From [Chlorobium] sp. 445 (GTDB lineage Bacteria; Bacteroidota; Chlorobiia; Chlorobiales; Thermochlorobacteraceae): DNA of 64,000 nt. This document shows, piece by piece, positions 1 through 9,719 of this stretch (position 1 is its first letter; each line of letters begins with the position of its first letter). The notes beneath the pieces were generated by a model. It had not been told where the DNA came from. It saw only the letters and a list, made by a program, of their open reading frames with translations, and ran no database searches. The position numbers and the translations under genes are program-made. The stretch covers positions 86,714 through 150,713 of the forward strand of contig NSLH01000002.1 of the NCBI GenBank assembly GCA_002763895.1, read 5' to 3'.

Positions 1-1553
1 GCAGCAAGTGCCTTGCCATAACGCGGTGTAAGCCAGCAAAGCAGCGGATTTTCCCACTCTTTGAGTTTGCCGCGCAAGGCAAATGATGAGACAAGCGGAA
101 TAAAGGTCAGGGCAAGAAACAGGGAGCCCAAGACAGCAAAACTCACTGCAAATGCCATTGGCGTAAAGAGTTTGCCTTCTATGCCTTGCAGGGAAAAAAT
201 AGGCACATAGACCATCATGATGATAAGCACGCCAAAGAAAATCTGGCGCGAGACCTCTGTTGCGCTAGCATGAATAGCTTGAAGTCGCAACTCATCAGGC
301 TGGTGATGAATGCGCCGAACAATGTTTTCCATCATCACAACCGAGCCATCGACAACCATGCCAAAATCAATTGCACCAAGTGACATCAGGTTTGCAGAAA
401 GTCCAAGCCAATTCATGCCGATAAAGGTGCAAAGCATGGAGAGCGGAATCACAGCTGCTACAATGAGCGCCGCACGCAGATTACCAAGCAGCGACACCAA
501 GACCAGCACTACAAGCAAGCCACCTTCTGTAAGGTTGGTAATAACCGTGCGGATTGTGCGCTTAACAAGTTCAGTTTGATCGTAGAACGATTCAATGCAA
601 ATGCCTTGTGTTTGCAGTGTGGCATTGAGTGCATTTACTTTTTCTTTAATGCGTTCTATCACAGCGCGAGAGTTTTCGCCGCGCATCATCATCACAATGC
701 CTGTGACAACTTCGCCTTCATTGTCTCTTGTTACTGCACCTTGCCGAATCTCTTCGCCGATTTTTACTTCTGCAACATCGCGCACGTAAATCGGTACATT
801 GTCGCTAGTACGAATCAGGCAGTTTTCTAAGTCACGAATTGTGCTGGCTTGACCAAGACCACGAATAATGTATTGCTCTTGATTTTTTTCAATGTAATTG
901 CCTGATGCAATACGATTGCCACGCTCAATAGCCGCAAAGACTTCGCCAAGTGAGACGCGATAGGCTTGCAGTTTCAATGGATCGACAACAACATGATATT
1001 GCTTGACAAAACCGCCGAAGGAGTTGACTTCCGTTACGCCTTCCACAGCCTTAAGCTGCGGTTTGATAACAAAGTCTTGAATAGTGCGAAGTTCCATCGG
1101 GGTTTTGCCTTCACCGCGTATTTGGTACTGATAAATCTCGCCAAGTGCGGAAGACATTGGACCGAGCGTGGGTTCAGAGACCGTTGCAGGTAGAGCTTTG
1201 CGTACAGAGAAGATGCGCTCTAGGACAAGTTGTCGTGCAAAAAACTTATCGACATCGTCCTCGAAAACCACAGTAACAACCGAAAGTCCATACTTGGAAA
1301 TTGAGCGCAGTTCGAGCGTTTTAGGCAGTCCATTGAGTGCTGTTTCAATAGGAAAGGTAACCAGTTTTTCGACTTCAACAGCTGAAAGCCCGCGCGCTTC
1401 AGTGATGATTTGCACTTGATTGTTCGTGACATCAGGCAGCGAATCAATAGGAATGCGTCCAAGTGCATAGAGTCCAGCACCAGCAAGTATGATAATCAAA
1501 CTTGCCATAGCTAAACGCTCTTTGAGCGAAAATTCAATCAGTCGATTAATCAT
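1..1553 (-). CDS. Heavy-metal-type RND efflux pump, CusA/CzcA family (3' end outside window)
   Basis: The minus strand stays open from an ATG at 1553 to the left edge, giving about 517 residues of the N-terminal half of a roughly 1,000-residue inner-membrane RND transporter. It begins MINRLIEFSLKERL, followed by a first membrane helix and the family-typical stretch IPIDSLPDVTNNQVQI, then the porter domain and the second block of helices that starts near LLVVLVLVSLLGNLRAA. The motif GAIDFGMVVDGSVVMMEN resembles the conserved HME-RND proton-relay helix. Such pumps drive metal ions out of the periplasm with an adaptor and an outer-membrane channel, both encoded just upstream. The metal cannot be read from the sequence. 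It lies 44 bases after the adaptor stop and probably shares its transcript. Confidence 0.93.
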   Translation of the reverse strand, partial: MINRLIEFSLKERLAMASLIIILAGAGLYALGRIPIDSLPDVTNNQVQIITEARGLSAVEVEKLVTFPIETALNGLPKTLELRSISKYGLSVVTVVFEDDVDKFFARQLVLERIFSVRKALPATVSEPTLGPMSSALGEIYQYQIRGEGKTPMELRTIQDFVIKPQLKAVEGVTEVNSFGGFVKQYHVVVDPLKLQAYRVSLGEVFAAIERGNRIASGNYIEKNQEQYIIRGLGQASTIRDLENCLIRTSDNVPIYVRDVAEVKIGEEIRQGAVTRDNEGEVVTGIVMMMRGENSRAVIERIKEKVNALNATLQTQGICIESFYDQTELVKRTIRTVITNLTEGGLLVVLVLVSLLGNLRAALIVAAVIPLSMLCTFIGMNWLGLSANLMSLGAIDFGMVVDGSVVMMENIVRRIHHQPDELRLQAIHASATEVSRQIFFGVLIIMMVYVPIFSLQGIEGKLFTPMAFAVSFAVLGSLFLALTFIPLVSSFALRGKLKEWENPLLCWLTPRYGKALA

Positions 1554-1597
1554 GATTGCATGATGTTTTTTGGGGCACAGCGTGATAGCACATGTGC

Positions 1598-2866
1598 TTA
1601 CTCTTCTCCCTCACGTGTGCGCAGCTTAGATTTAAGGAAAAACACGCCCCGCGTAACGACTTGCTCGCCTTCGCGCACACCTTCGGCAATCACAGCCAGA
1701 TCCTTGGTCTCTTCGGCAACTTTGACCATGCGCGCTTCAAAGAGTGTGTCATGTTTTTGCACAAAGACAAATTTCTCTTCGCCATCAATGCCAATAGCGC
1801 TGCTTGGCACAAGCAATTCTGGCTGCTCACGCTCAATTGTAATGAGCAGTTCTGCATGCATCGATGGCTTGAGTTTGTGCTCAGGATTTTTCAGCATCAC
1901 GCGCACCGGCAAGGCATGTGTGGTTTCATTGACGACGGCACCTACGCTGTGCACCTTGCCTACAAATCGCTCCGAATGAAATGCACCGACATAGACTTCC
2001 ACAGCTTGACCAACATGCACTTTGCCAAATTCAGGCTCAAAGACACTGCCCACAAGCATGACTTCATCGAGATTGACAACATGGAAGAGTGTCTTGCTTG
2101 GCTCGACATATTCACCGAGTGTAACAAACCGCTTAGCTACAGTTCCCGAAATCGGCGCACGAATGATGATAGCAGAGACGGCACTATCAGGGCGCGCTTT
2201 GAGCCGCTCAAGATCGTGCTTTGAAAAACCAACGCCAATGCATTTAGCTTCAGCGGCATAAAGGCGTGTTTCAGCAAGTTTGCGAGCCGTTTCCGATTCG
2301 AGCAAGACTTTCTCTGAGAGAATGTTCTCGGAAGCAATTGTGCGTTTGCGTTTGTAATCTGCATCGGCAAGTCTAAAAGCAGTGGCGCTTTCCCAAAGTT
2401 CTGCAACAAGCGAAGCAATAGCGGCACTTTCGAGCACAGCAAGCGCCATACCTTGCTTTACTTTATCGTTTTCATTGACAAAAATTTTTTGAATGCGTCC
2501 TGCAAGACTAACCCCCACAAAGGCTTCACTGTTTGGACTTGCAAAGACATCAGCAGGAACTTTCACAGCATAGCGCAGTTTTTCGCGCTGAACATGATGC
2601 ACAGCTAAGTCCAAGCGCAAGCGCTGCTCCTGATCGAGCACGACAACATTGGGTTCATGTAATTCTGCTTTTAGCGCATCAAGCTGTTGCGGCGACTCTG
2701 ACTTTTGGCATGCACTTAGAATGAGAAGAAGTGCAAGGCAGAGTGCAAAGTCAGCACCGTGTGCAAAGTCTAGCGCTGTCTTTGTGCGCAGTGTGCTTAT
2801 GCTTTTCAGCCGAGAAAGCAAGCCTGTAAGTTTTTGCTCTAAGTGCACTAGCATAGTGTTAATCAT
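1598..2866 (-). CDS. RND efflux adaptor lipoprotein (membrane fusion protein, CusB/CzcB type)
   Basis: 422 residues. The N-terminus has a hydrophobic segment ending LLLILSAC, a good lipobox, so the protein is probably anchored to the inner membrane as a lipoprotein. A split lipoyl/barrel-sandwich region follows (around VSLAGRIQKIFVNENDKVKQG and later IRAPISGTVAKRFVTLGEYV), with an alpha-helical hairpin between the halves and a beta-barrel domain after. Family role: it links the inner-membrane RND pump to the TolC-like channel. The start codon overlaps the stop of the channel gene by 8 bases, which indicates translational coupling in a four-gene metal-efflux operon. No His/Met-rich metal-binding tail is visible, so the substrate is unresolved. 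Confidence 0.9.
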   Translation of the reverse strand: MINTMLVHLEQKLTGLLSRLKSISTLRTKTALDFAHGADFALCLALLLILSACQKSESPQQLDALKAELHEPNVVVLDQEQRLRLDLAVHHVQREKLRYAVKVPADVFASPNSEAFVGVSLAGRIQKIFVNENDKVKQGMALAVLESAAIASLVAELWESATAFRLADADYKRKRTIASENILSEKVLLESETARKLAETRLYAAEAKCIGVGFSKHDLERLKARPDSAVSAIIIRAPISGTVAKRFVTLGEYVEPSKTLFHVVNLDEVMLVGSVFEPEFGKVHVGQAVEVYVGAFHSERFVGKVHSVGAVVNETTHALPVRVMLKNPEHKLKPSMHAELLITIEREQPELLVPSSAIGIDGEEKFVFVQKHDTLFEARMVKVAEETKDLAVIAEGVREGEQVVTRGVFFLKSKLRTREGEE

Positions 2867-4097
2867 TGAAATTCAAAATTCCAGCGGCGCGTAGCAATTC
2901 AGCTAGGGCGCGCTCTACTAAGAAGTATTTTTCCAGAGCATTTCTTTGAGAGTCGAAGTAAGCGCGTTTGGCTTCAAGAAACTCGATATAGCCGATGTTC
3001 CCAGTTTGCAGTTGGCGTTCAGCGGCGCGAAAGGCACGACGAACTGCAGCAAGTTCTTCGGTTTCAGCGCGTCGTGCTTGCACTTTGGCAGATTCGTAGC
3101 GCGCAAAGGCGTTTTGCAGCTCGGTTTCAACTTGTTGTTGCACAAGGCGCATCTTACTTTCTTGAGCACGAAGCAGTGCAGATTTCTCTTCAATCTCTCC
3201 ACGCCCATCGAGCCAGAACCATAGCGGCAAAGAAAACGACAACTCACCACCATAAAAATTTTGGAGAGGATTTTCTGCTGGTGCAAAGCGCTGTTGAAAC
3301 ACTGTCAGCCGAAAGCTGGGCAGCAGCGCAGAGTATGCAGCCGAGCGCGCCATCTCAGCAGATTCCACGCGTGCTTGCATGGCTTTGAGCATCGGACGAT
3401 TTTCTAGTGCCTCACGCTGAAGCACTGCAAGGTCAAAGTTTGGAAAAGTCTGACGCAGCGAATCTGAAAGTGTGAAAGCCGTATCAGCAGGATTGCCCAT
3501 GAGCAGTGCAACTGTGCGTTTGGCTTCAGCAAGCATCGTGAGGGCATCAGTAAGCGTATTTTCAGCGCGACTAATCTCTACCTTTGCTCGCAAGACTTGC
3601 AATTCCGACACTTCACCTACTTCACTGAGCCGTTTTGAAATGTCATAGAAGCGTTTCGAGATAGCATAGTTTTCTTCAGCAAGACGCAGCAATGCTTCAG
3701 ACAAAAGCGCATTGGCGTAAGCAATACGAACCGATGCCGCAATCTCATTTTGCAATTCATAACCTTCGCTCATGAGGGCTGAGGCGAGCTTAGATTGTGC
3801 ACGCGTGCGGTAGTAAGTAGAGAGGGGAAACTCAAAGCCTTGCGAGAGTTGCCAGCGCCGCACGACTTGATTTTCCGTAAGCGAATAGAGCATTTCTTCA
3901 AGATAGAACGAGACAACAGGCTTTTCAGGCGAAAGTGTGGTAAGCACGCGCGCTTCCGCACTCTCCCAAAGGGCACGCTGACGTTTCAAAGCAAAGTTAT
4001 GCTCCAGCGCGCGCCGAAGAGCAGCGTCTCTTGTCAAAGGTTGCGCCAAGAGATGAGTAGAAAACAAAAGCAAAAAGCAAAGCACGAAGTAAGGCAT
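2859..4097 (-). CDS. TolC/CusC-family outer-membrane efflux channel
   Basis: 412 residues with a clear signal peptide (MPYFVLCFLLLFSTHLLAQ). Two OEP-type repeats follow, rich in long amphipathic helices: residues roughly 25-200 and 220-400. The second carries the typical ending with ARRAFRAAERQLQTGNIGYIEFLEAKRAY. OEP proteins form trimeric outer-membrane tunnels for efflux systems. The downstream adaptor and pump genes show this copy serves the metal-type RND system. A separate TolC homologue at 11338 serves the ABC system, and the two are only distantly alike. No lipobox is present, unlike some CusC proteins. Confidence 0.9.
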   Translation of the reverse strand: MPYFVLCFLLLFSTHLLAQPLTRDAALRRALEHNFALKRQRALWESAEARVLTTLSPEKPVVSFYLEEMLYSLTENQVVRRWQLSQGFEFPLSTYYRTRAQSKLASALMSEGYELQNEIAASVRIAYANALLSEALLRLAEENYAISKRFYDISKRLSEVGEVSELQVLRAKVEISRAENTLTDALTMLAEAKRTVALLMGNPADTAFTLSDSLRQTFPNFDLAVLQREALENRPMLKAMQARVESAEMARSAAYSALLPSFRLTVFQQRFAPAENPLQNFYGGELSFSLPLWFWLDGRGEIEEKSALLRAQESKMRLVQQQVETELQNAFARYESAKVQARRAETEELAAVRRAFRAAERQLQTGNIGYIEFLEAKRAYFDSQRNALEKYFLVERALAELLRAAGILNFND

Positions 4098-4163
4098 TGT
4101 GATTTGAGCATGAGTTCAACTTGGGTTTGGAAAAAACATCGCAAACCGGGCGTTGAACCGCGC

Positions 4164-4523
4164 TCAAATGCGAAGAGGTATGTCAGCCTTGTTTTGAGGA
4201 GGTTGGTCAGGTGGAGATGAATTCGGCAAAATTGCTTCACAGGCAAAATCAAGTCCACGCCAAGAGATGGTGTAGGTAAGACAGAGTGTTGCACAAAGTT
4301 CATCGGAAGCCAGCACGATGCCTTTTTGTAATGGTGTGGTATCGTCTTGTAGTTGATATTGCGCACCGCAAATGGGACAATTGGTCGCAAAACAGGCGTG
4401 GTAATCCGTGAAGTTTTGGTAGGAACGATCAATGTTTTTGTCGTCCAAAATACCGCAGACGGTCGAGACAAGGAAGAGACTTGCAACGACAAATCGCACG
4501 AGAGTATGTCTGACCTTTGGCAT
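4164..4523 (-). CDS. Small secreted cysteine-rich protein at the head of the RND efflux operon
   Basis: 119 residues; not recognised as a named family. It begins with a positively charged, hydrophobic segment (residues 1-23) that looks like a signal peptide or anchor. The mature part has six further cysteines at 44, 49, 52, 77, 81 and 95, including a CPIC motif at 49-52 and histidine 42 close by, then a proline-rich tail. It is the first gene of the operon, 66 bases before the channel gene and on the same strand. The position and the cysteines suggest a periplasmic metal-binding or metal-sensing accessory, but that is inference only. An alternative is a secreted redox protein. Confidence 0.6.
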   Translation of the reverse strand: MPKVRHTLVRFVVASLFLVSTVCGILDDKNIDRSYQNFTDYHACFATNCPICGAQYQLQDDTTPLQKGIVLASDELCATLCLTYTISWRGLDFACEAILPNSSPPDQPPQNKADIPLRI

Positions 4524-4684
4524 TATTGAAAGAAAATTTTTCTAAAAGTTAAGCACCAGCAACTCACGTTTGCAAGTCCGCAACACTATTGAGAATTAGA
4601 CAAATAATTTTGAAAGCATTAACGTGGCTTGCTTGCGGCAAAAGGGGCATCTATATTTCAGAACAACACACAAGTGCAAAGGCA

Positions 4685-6004
4685 ATGTCAGAGCTTACGA
4701 ATATAGCAACCCAAGCAGATCAAATAGACTTTACGCCTGAGTTTTTGGATGCTTACCATTTGATGGAGAAAACTTCCGATTGCCTTTTCATCACAGGCAG
4801 TGCAGGCACGGGGAAGTCTACCTTGCTCAATTACTTTCGAGAAAATACTTCAAAGAATGTGGTGGTGCTGGCGCCAACAGGCATTGCTGCGCTTAATGTG
4901 GGTGGACAGACAATCCATTCTTTCTTCAAATTTCCGCTGGGTGTTGTTACAGCGCAAAGCATCGAGAAAAAAAGCAACCGTGAACTCTACCAAGCCATTG
5001 ACACTATCGTCATTGATGAAATTTCAATGGTGCGCGCTGATATCATTGATGGCATTGATTACTTCATGCGAATAAATGGACGAGATAAGAAAAAGCCATT
5101 TGGCGGCGCGCAAATGATTTTCATCGGCGATCTCTTTCAATTGCCACCTGTGCTTTCAACTGAAGATGAAAAAAGCCTCTTTATCTCACTCTATGAAACC
5201 CCTTATTTTTTTAGTGCAGCGGTTTTTGAAAAACTCTTGCTACGCATCATTCATCTAAATCGAGTTTTCCGTCAGAGCGATAGTGCCTTCATTGACCTAT
5301 TGCAAGCGATTCGCACAAACAGCATTGAGCCAGAGCATCTTGCAGCGCTCAACGCTCGCGTGCAGCCCGACTTTACACCACATGAAGAAGAGTTTTTCAT
5401 TACACTGACCACAACCAATACTATTGCAAATACAATCAATGCTAATCGACTTGCTTTGCTCAAAGCCCAGCCAAAAAGTTTTACAGGCACCATCGAAGGC
5501 AATTTTGACCGCAGAGTCTTACCTGCCGAAGAGATACTCACGCTCAAGAAGGGTGCACAAGTGATGTTCATCAAAAATGATCCGTACAAACGCTGGGTGA
5601 ATGGCACAATTGGCAGAGTGCATGAGATTCTACCGGATTCTGTCAAGGTAGAAATTGAGCGAAACGGCATTCGAAAAGTGGTAACTGCAGAGCGTGTTGC
5701 GTGGGAAATTTCAAAGTATGACTTGGATGTGAAGACCAAGCAGATTTTTTCTGAGCCCATTGGCTCTTTTATGCAATTTCCATTGCGCCTTGCATGGGCG
5801 GTTACCATTCACAAAAGTCAAGGCAAGACGTTTGATAAGGTGCTTATTGATTTAGGACGTGGGGCATTTGCACATGGTCAGCTTTATGTAGCGCTGTCGC
5901 GCTGCCGTTCGCTCGAAGGCATCATCTTAAAGACGCCAGTGCGTCGTAAAGATGTCATTGTCGATCAACGCATTGTAAGTTTTATCCGACAAAATTTAGC
6001 CTAA
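4685..6004 (+). CDS. Pif1/RecD-like superfamily 1B DNA helicase
   Basis: 440 residues from the ATG at 4685. An upstream TTG at 4589 would add 32 residues that do not look like helicase, so it was not chosen. Motifs in order: Walker A GSAGTGKST (residues 38-46), motif Ia around APTGIAALNVGGQTIHS, Walker B IVIDEISM, motif III GDLFQLPPV, and the C-terminal HKSQGKTFDKVLID and YVALSRCRSLEGI of the UvrD-like C-terminal fold. This combination is typical of the short bacterial Pif1/Dda-like helicases that unwind DNA 5' to 3'. The N-terminal accessory domains of RecD are absent. It stands alone, divergent from the efflux operon and convergent with tenA. Confidence 0.92.
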   Translation: MSELTNIATQADQIDFTPEFLDAYHLMEKTSDCLFITGSAGTGKSTLLNYFRENTSKNVVVLAPTGIAALNVGGQTIHSFFKFPLGVVTAQSIEKKSNRELYQAIDTIVIDEISMVRADIIDGIDYFMRINGRDKKKPFGGAQMIFIGDLFQLPPVLSTEDEKSLFISLYETPYFFSAAVFEKLLLRIIHLNRVFRQSDSAFIDLLQAIRTNSIEPEHLAALNARVQPDFTPHEEEFFITLTTTNTIANTINANRLALLKAQPKSFTGTIEGNFDRRVLPAEEILTLKKGAQVMFIKNDPYKRWVNGTIGRVHEILPDSVKVEIERNGIRKVVTAERVAWEISKYDLDVKTKQIFSEPIGSFMQFPLRLAWAVTIHKSQGKTFDKVLIDLGRGAFAHGQLYVALSRCRSLEGIILKTPVRRKDVIVDQRIVSFIRQNLA

Positions 6005-6015
6005 ACACTTGCGCA

Positions 6016-6685
6016 TTATGTAGGAAACCATTGCTCAAGACGATACGCGCTATCCCAAAAAAGCCACTCTAAGCGTGAAGAGTAGACAAATGCTTCTTTC
6101 ATGAGTGCTCTGGTATGCGGTGTTGTATGTTCCGCAATTTTATCGGTCAGCGTAAGCATCTGCTCTACAAGCGCGCTGTATTCTTCGCTTGAGTACATAT
6201 CAATCCACTTCTTGTATGGATGTTGTGCATAGTTTGCTTGCGCGCTGGCTTGTGCGTGTATCGCATTGCCAACTTCACGATAAATCCAAAAGCATGGCAG
6301 CAGTGCGGCAACACCTTCTTCATAACTGCGCAGTGCAGCTGTAGCAAGCATATAGTTCGTGTAAGAAAAACACGAAGGTGAATAGCTTAGGTCAAGTGAA
6401 GTGCGATAGAGCGAAAAGTAAAACTCATGCAAACTACGCTCAGCCACAATAGCGTTATCTGAAAACTTGATGAACTGGACAATCTCTTCGGCACTGCGTG
6501 CTTTTGCAGCAAGGACAGCTAAGGCTTTAGCAAAATCCATCAAATAGAGAGCATCTTGCTTGATGTAGAACTGAAATTTTTTCTTGCGGCAGCACACCCG
6601 ATTGAAGTTCTTGATTGAATGGGTGTTTGAGAATCTCGGTGTAGATAGGCTCAATGGTGCGCCAAAGTTCATGTGTGTATGACAT
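6016..6685 (-). CDS. tenA: TenA/thiaminase II, pyrimidine salvage (one-base frameshift)
   Basis: The joined product is 222 residues. It starts MSYTHELWRTIEPIYTEILKHPF and continues in a second frame with KQDALYLMDFAKALAVLA, then CFSYTNYMLATA and the C-terminal YPYKKWIDMYSSEEY, all typical of TenA. The frame breaks at a T run at 6577-6582 (A run on the coding strand). Removing one base restores QEKFQFYIKQD. The ATG at 6685 sits five bases beyond the thiD stop, so the two genes are co-transcribed under the TPP riboswitch. TenA hydrolyses degraded thiamine pyrimidines to HMP, which ThiD then phosphorylates. The frameshift is probably a sequence error because it lies in a homopolymer and both halves are conserved. 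Confidence 0.88.
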
Positions 6686-6689
6686 AAGG

Positions 6690-7499
6690 TTAGTTTGTCC
6701 AGAGTTTGTAGAAGTGATGTACAGGTCCATGTCCTTTGCCAAGTGTGTAGGTTGCGCCATGCTCAAGTGCGCCTGTCAAATACGCCTTAGCAAATTTGAC
6801 TGCTTCGGCAATGTCAAAGCCTTTTGCCAAGTATGCTGCGATAGCAGAAGAGAGTGTGCAACCTGTACCATGTGTGTTTTTGGTCATAATGCGAGGGGCA
6901 TCAAGCCAGTGAGTTGCGCCATCGGCAGTTAGCAAGCAATCACGGCTGTGAGCAGTCTCTAAATGACCGCCTTTGATGAGCACATGTTTTGCGCCAAGTG
7001 CCTGCAAGTCTTTTGCGGCTTGTTTCATCTCATCGGCGCTTTGAATCGGGCGCCCTAAGAGAATGCTAGCTTCAGGTAAGTTTGGCGTGATGACAGTTGC
7101 AAGTGGCAGCAAAGCGTTGCGCAAGGCAACAATAGCGCTTTCTTCCAAAAGTCTATCGCCACTTTTGGCAGTCATCACAGGATCGAGGACAATCGGTTGT
7201 AGCTTGTAGAAACCGAGGCGCTCGGCTACGGTCTCAATAATTTCGGACGTGGCTAACATGCCAATTTTGACAGCATCGACGCCGATGTCCGTGACGACGG
7301 CATCAATTTGTCTGGCAATAAACGCTGTAGGCACACTGTGAATGGCTGTAACGCCCAGCGTGTTTTGTGCCGTCAGCGCAGTGATGACCGACATGCCGTA
7401 GCAGCCCAGAGCAGAAAAGGTTTTCAGGTCAGCTTGAATGCCGGCACCACCACCCGAATCTGAACCAGCAATCGTCAGAAGACGTGTGTAAGTATTCAT
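6690..7499 (-). CDS. thiD: Hydroxymethylpyrimidine/phosphomethylpyrimidine kinase
   Basis: 269 residues from the ATG at 7499, the usual length for ThiD. It opens TRLLTIAGSDSGGGAGIQADLKTF, the N-terminal substrate-binding signature, and contains VKIGMLA, the KGGHL segment, and NTHGTGCTLSSAIAAYLAKG, the ATP/anion-hole signature near the C-terminus. It phosphorylates HMP and HMP-P for thiamine synthesis. The frame continues upstream to 7628, but those codons lie inside the TPP riboswitch, so the longer start was rejected. tenA follows at once. Repression by thiamine pyrophosphate is expected from the leader. Confidence 0.95.
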   Translation of the reverse strand: MNTYTRLLTIAGSDSGGGAGIQADLKTFSALGCYGMSVITALTAQNTLGVTAIHSVPTAFIARQIDAVVTDIGVDAVKIGMLATSEIIETVAERLGFYKLQPIVLDPVMTAKSGDRLLEESAIVALRNALLPLATVITPNLPEASILLGRPIQSADEMKQAAKDLQALGAKHVLIKGGHLETAHSRDCLLTADGATHWLDAPRIMTKNTHGTGCTLSSAIAAYLAKGFDIAEAVKFAKAYLTGALEHGATYTLGKGHGPVHHFYKLWTN

Positions 7500-7570
7500 A
7501 GTTGAAAATAAGTTGAGCGCAAGCAAAGCAGGGAAGCAGACAGCGTGAGAAATGCAAGATGGCTTCGCCT

Positions 7571-7661
7571 CATCTTTCCTTGCGTCAGTATTACCTGCGT
7601 CAAGTTCCTCGGGTGTGTTCTCAGCCAATTGTTATTGCCTACAATTAGCACCCCGAAGATG
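7571..7661 (-). promoter_or_regulatory. TPP riboswitch (THI element) upstream of thiD-tenA
   Basis: Read on the minus strand, this leader carries the THI-box landmarks in order: GGGGTGCT, a hairpin with an AATTGT/ACAATT stem, GGCTGAGA, ACACCCGAGGAACTTGA, then CAGGTAATACTG and CGCAAGGAAAGATG. The outer stem pairs CATCTT at the 5' end with AAGATG at the 3' end. The element ends about 70 bases before the thiD ATG. In the family, TPP binding reduces expression of thiamine genes. A GATGAGGC-GAA-GCCATC hairpin directly after it may be part of the expression platform. The match to the consensus core is strong. Confidence 0.95.
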
Positions 7662-7784
7662 ATGGCACTTTGGGCATAAAGTTACGTTGCAAAATAACAA
7701 TAACCAATTAACCAATTTTGTAGCGTACGCGAAAGGCGTATCTTAACATGTTGAAAAATTCACAACACGCTATTTTGAAACGCT

Positions 7785-9595
7785 ATGCCAAAACGCTCTA
7801 GCAAAACTGCATCGTACTTTACGCGCATCGGTTCGGCGAAAAAAAACGGTGCTAAACTCTCGTCGGCGCTACTTTCTGTGGCTGAAAAAACAGACTTCAA
7901 ATCCACTTCCACATACGCCGACGTCCAAAATTTTCTCTTTGAGCTCCGAGCGCTTTCGCATGAAATGACGCTGCACACATTCGGCAAAACCACTGAAGGG
8001 CGAGAGCTTTGGCTTGCGGTCTTTTCGCGTCCGCAAATTTTTTCGCCGCTGCAAGCCGTGCAATCCGACAAGCCCGTTGTACTGCTGCAAAACAACATTC
8101 ACGCAGGCGAAGTCTGTCCAAAAGAAGCATCCATGATTTTAATGCGCGACATTGTGCTGGGCGAACTCAATGCATTGCTCGATAAACTTATCATTCTTGT
8201 TGTCCCTCTCTACAATGCTGATGGTAACGAACGATTCAGCGAGGCAAATCGGCTCTCACAAGTGGGACCTGAAAACGGCGTCGGTATCCGCACCAATGCT
8301 ATTGGCTTAGACCTTAATCGTGATTACATGAAAATCGAAGCCCAAGAAACCGCATGCCTCATCAAAAACCTGTATGTGGCTTGGCAACCGGATGTGATTA
8401 TCGATGGGCACACAACGGACGGCTCACGGCATGGTTACGATCTTACGTTTGGCTTTCCGCAGCATCCAAATGCTCCTAAAAAGCTGATTGATTTTACACG
8501 TGATGAAATGCTGCCTGCCATTGCCAAAAAAATCAAGCGCGATACGGGAATTGAGATGTTTTACTACGGCGACTTTGTTAATTTCCGCAAGCCTGAGGAA
8601 GGCTGGGCGACCTATTCGCATCATGCACGCTTTGGTGCGGCTTATGGCGGCTTGCAAAACCGCATTGCCATCTTGATGGAAACCTACTCCTACATTTCAT
8701 TCGAGCGACGTATCAGAGCGGCGTATCACTTTATGCGAGAAAATCTCGAATACACGGCACGCCATGCAGCGCACATTAAAAACTTAGTACGTGAGTGCAC
8801 AAAAGAGACGATTGCACTGGGCGAGCATTACGACCCCAAGAAAAATTTGATTGCCATTGATGTTGCCAAGGAAGCCTTCGAAAAGCCTTATGCTATAATT
8901 GGCTATGTTGTCAAGGAAAAGAAGCACCGCGATGGCACAGTGTATTACGTGCCGACCAAAACAAAAAAATCTATCATGCGCCCTACTTCGGGAAATTTAC
9001 GCCTGTGCGCAGTGTAGCACGTCCGCTGGCATATCTCTTGCCAAAGTCGGAGCGGCGCATCATTGAGAAATTGATGTTGCATGGCATTGCCGTTGAAGAA
9101 TTGCTTAGCGCTTTCAAGGCAACAATAGAGTATTTTGATGTTCAAGATATTCGTGTCTCAGAGCAATGTTTTCAGGGGCATCGGGAAGTCACGATTAACG
9201 TCTTGCGTGTGCAAACAGAGCGAACGTTTGAGCCGGGCGATTTCATTGTGCCGATGAATCAGCCCGCAGCAAATGTGCTTGCAGGTCTGCTTGAGCCAGA
9301 TTCGGATGATAGCTTGGCACATTGGAATTATTTTGACAATTACCTGACGGGCAAATTGCGCTTTGAGAAAGATTTTATCACAGAGTATGAATACAATTTG
9401 ATTGATTTGCCGCGCACCAAAGAGATTTACGAGAAACTCATTGAGAAAAATCCGACGCTTTCTGAAGAGAAGCGTGCGCAAGAAAAAATGAAGTTTTTCA
9501 TGACGGCTGTCGGATATGAAAATGAATTTATGAACCGTATTCCGGTGTTTCGTTTAGTTGAAAAGAAACCATACTCAGCGAAAGTTTATGTGTAG
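7785..9595 (+). CDS. M14-family zinc carboxypeptidase-like protein (one-base frameshift)
   Basis: The joined product is about 603 residues. Zinc ligands are visible in NNIHAGEVCPKE (H106, E109) and IIDGHTTDG (H209). The substrate-binding stretch is GLDLNRDYMKIE (residues 174-185) and the probable catalytic glutamate is in ILMETYSYISFERR (E299). The frame breaks in an A7 run at 8963-8969; one more A restores YHAPYFGKFTPVRSVARPLAYLLP and the C-terminal domain. No clear signal peptide is seen, which is unusual for an M14 peptidase of this group, so the true start may be further upstream or the enzyme may be cytoplasmic. It stands alone, divergent from thiD. Confidence 0.88.
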
Positions 9596-9719
9596 CGCAA
9601 TAGCCCAGCGGAGGCAGCAAGGTAAGGAAACGCTTTAGCCTTGCTGGCTCTTGACGAATGAAAAATGAGGTTGTATTTTCTCGAATAGGCGACAAATTCA
9701 AATACGAGGCGCATAGCGG

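Noticed and set aside
4589..4684. 32-residue N-terminal extension of the helicase from a TTG
   Set aside because: Not like the family; the ATG at 4685 begins close to the conserved domain.
7500..7628. N-terminal extension of ThiD
   Set aside because: These codons overlap the leader and TPP riboswitch, and the known ThiD start motif begins at 7499.
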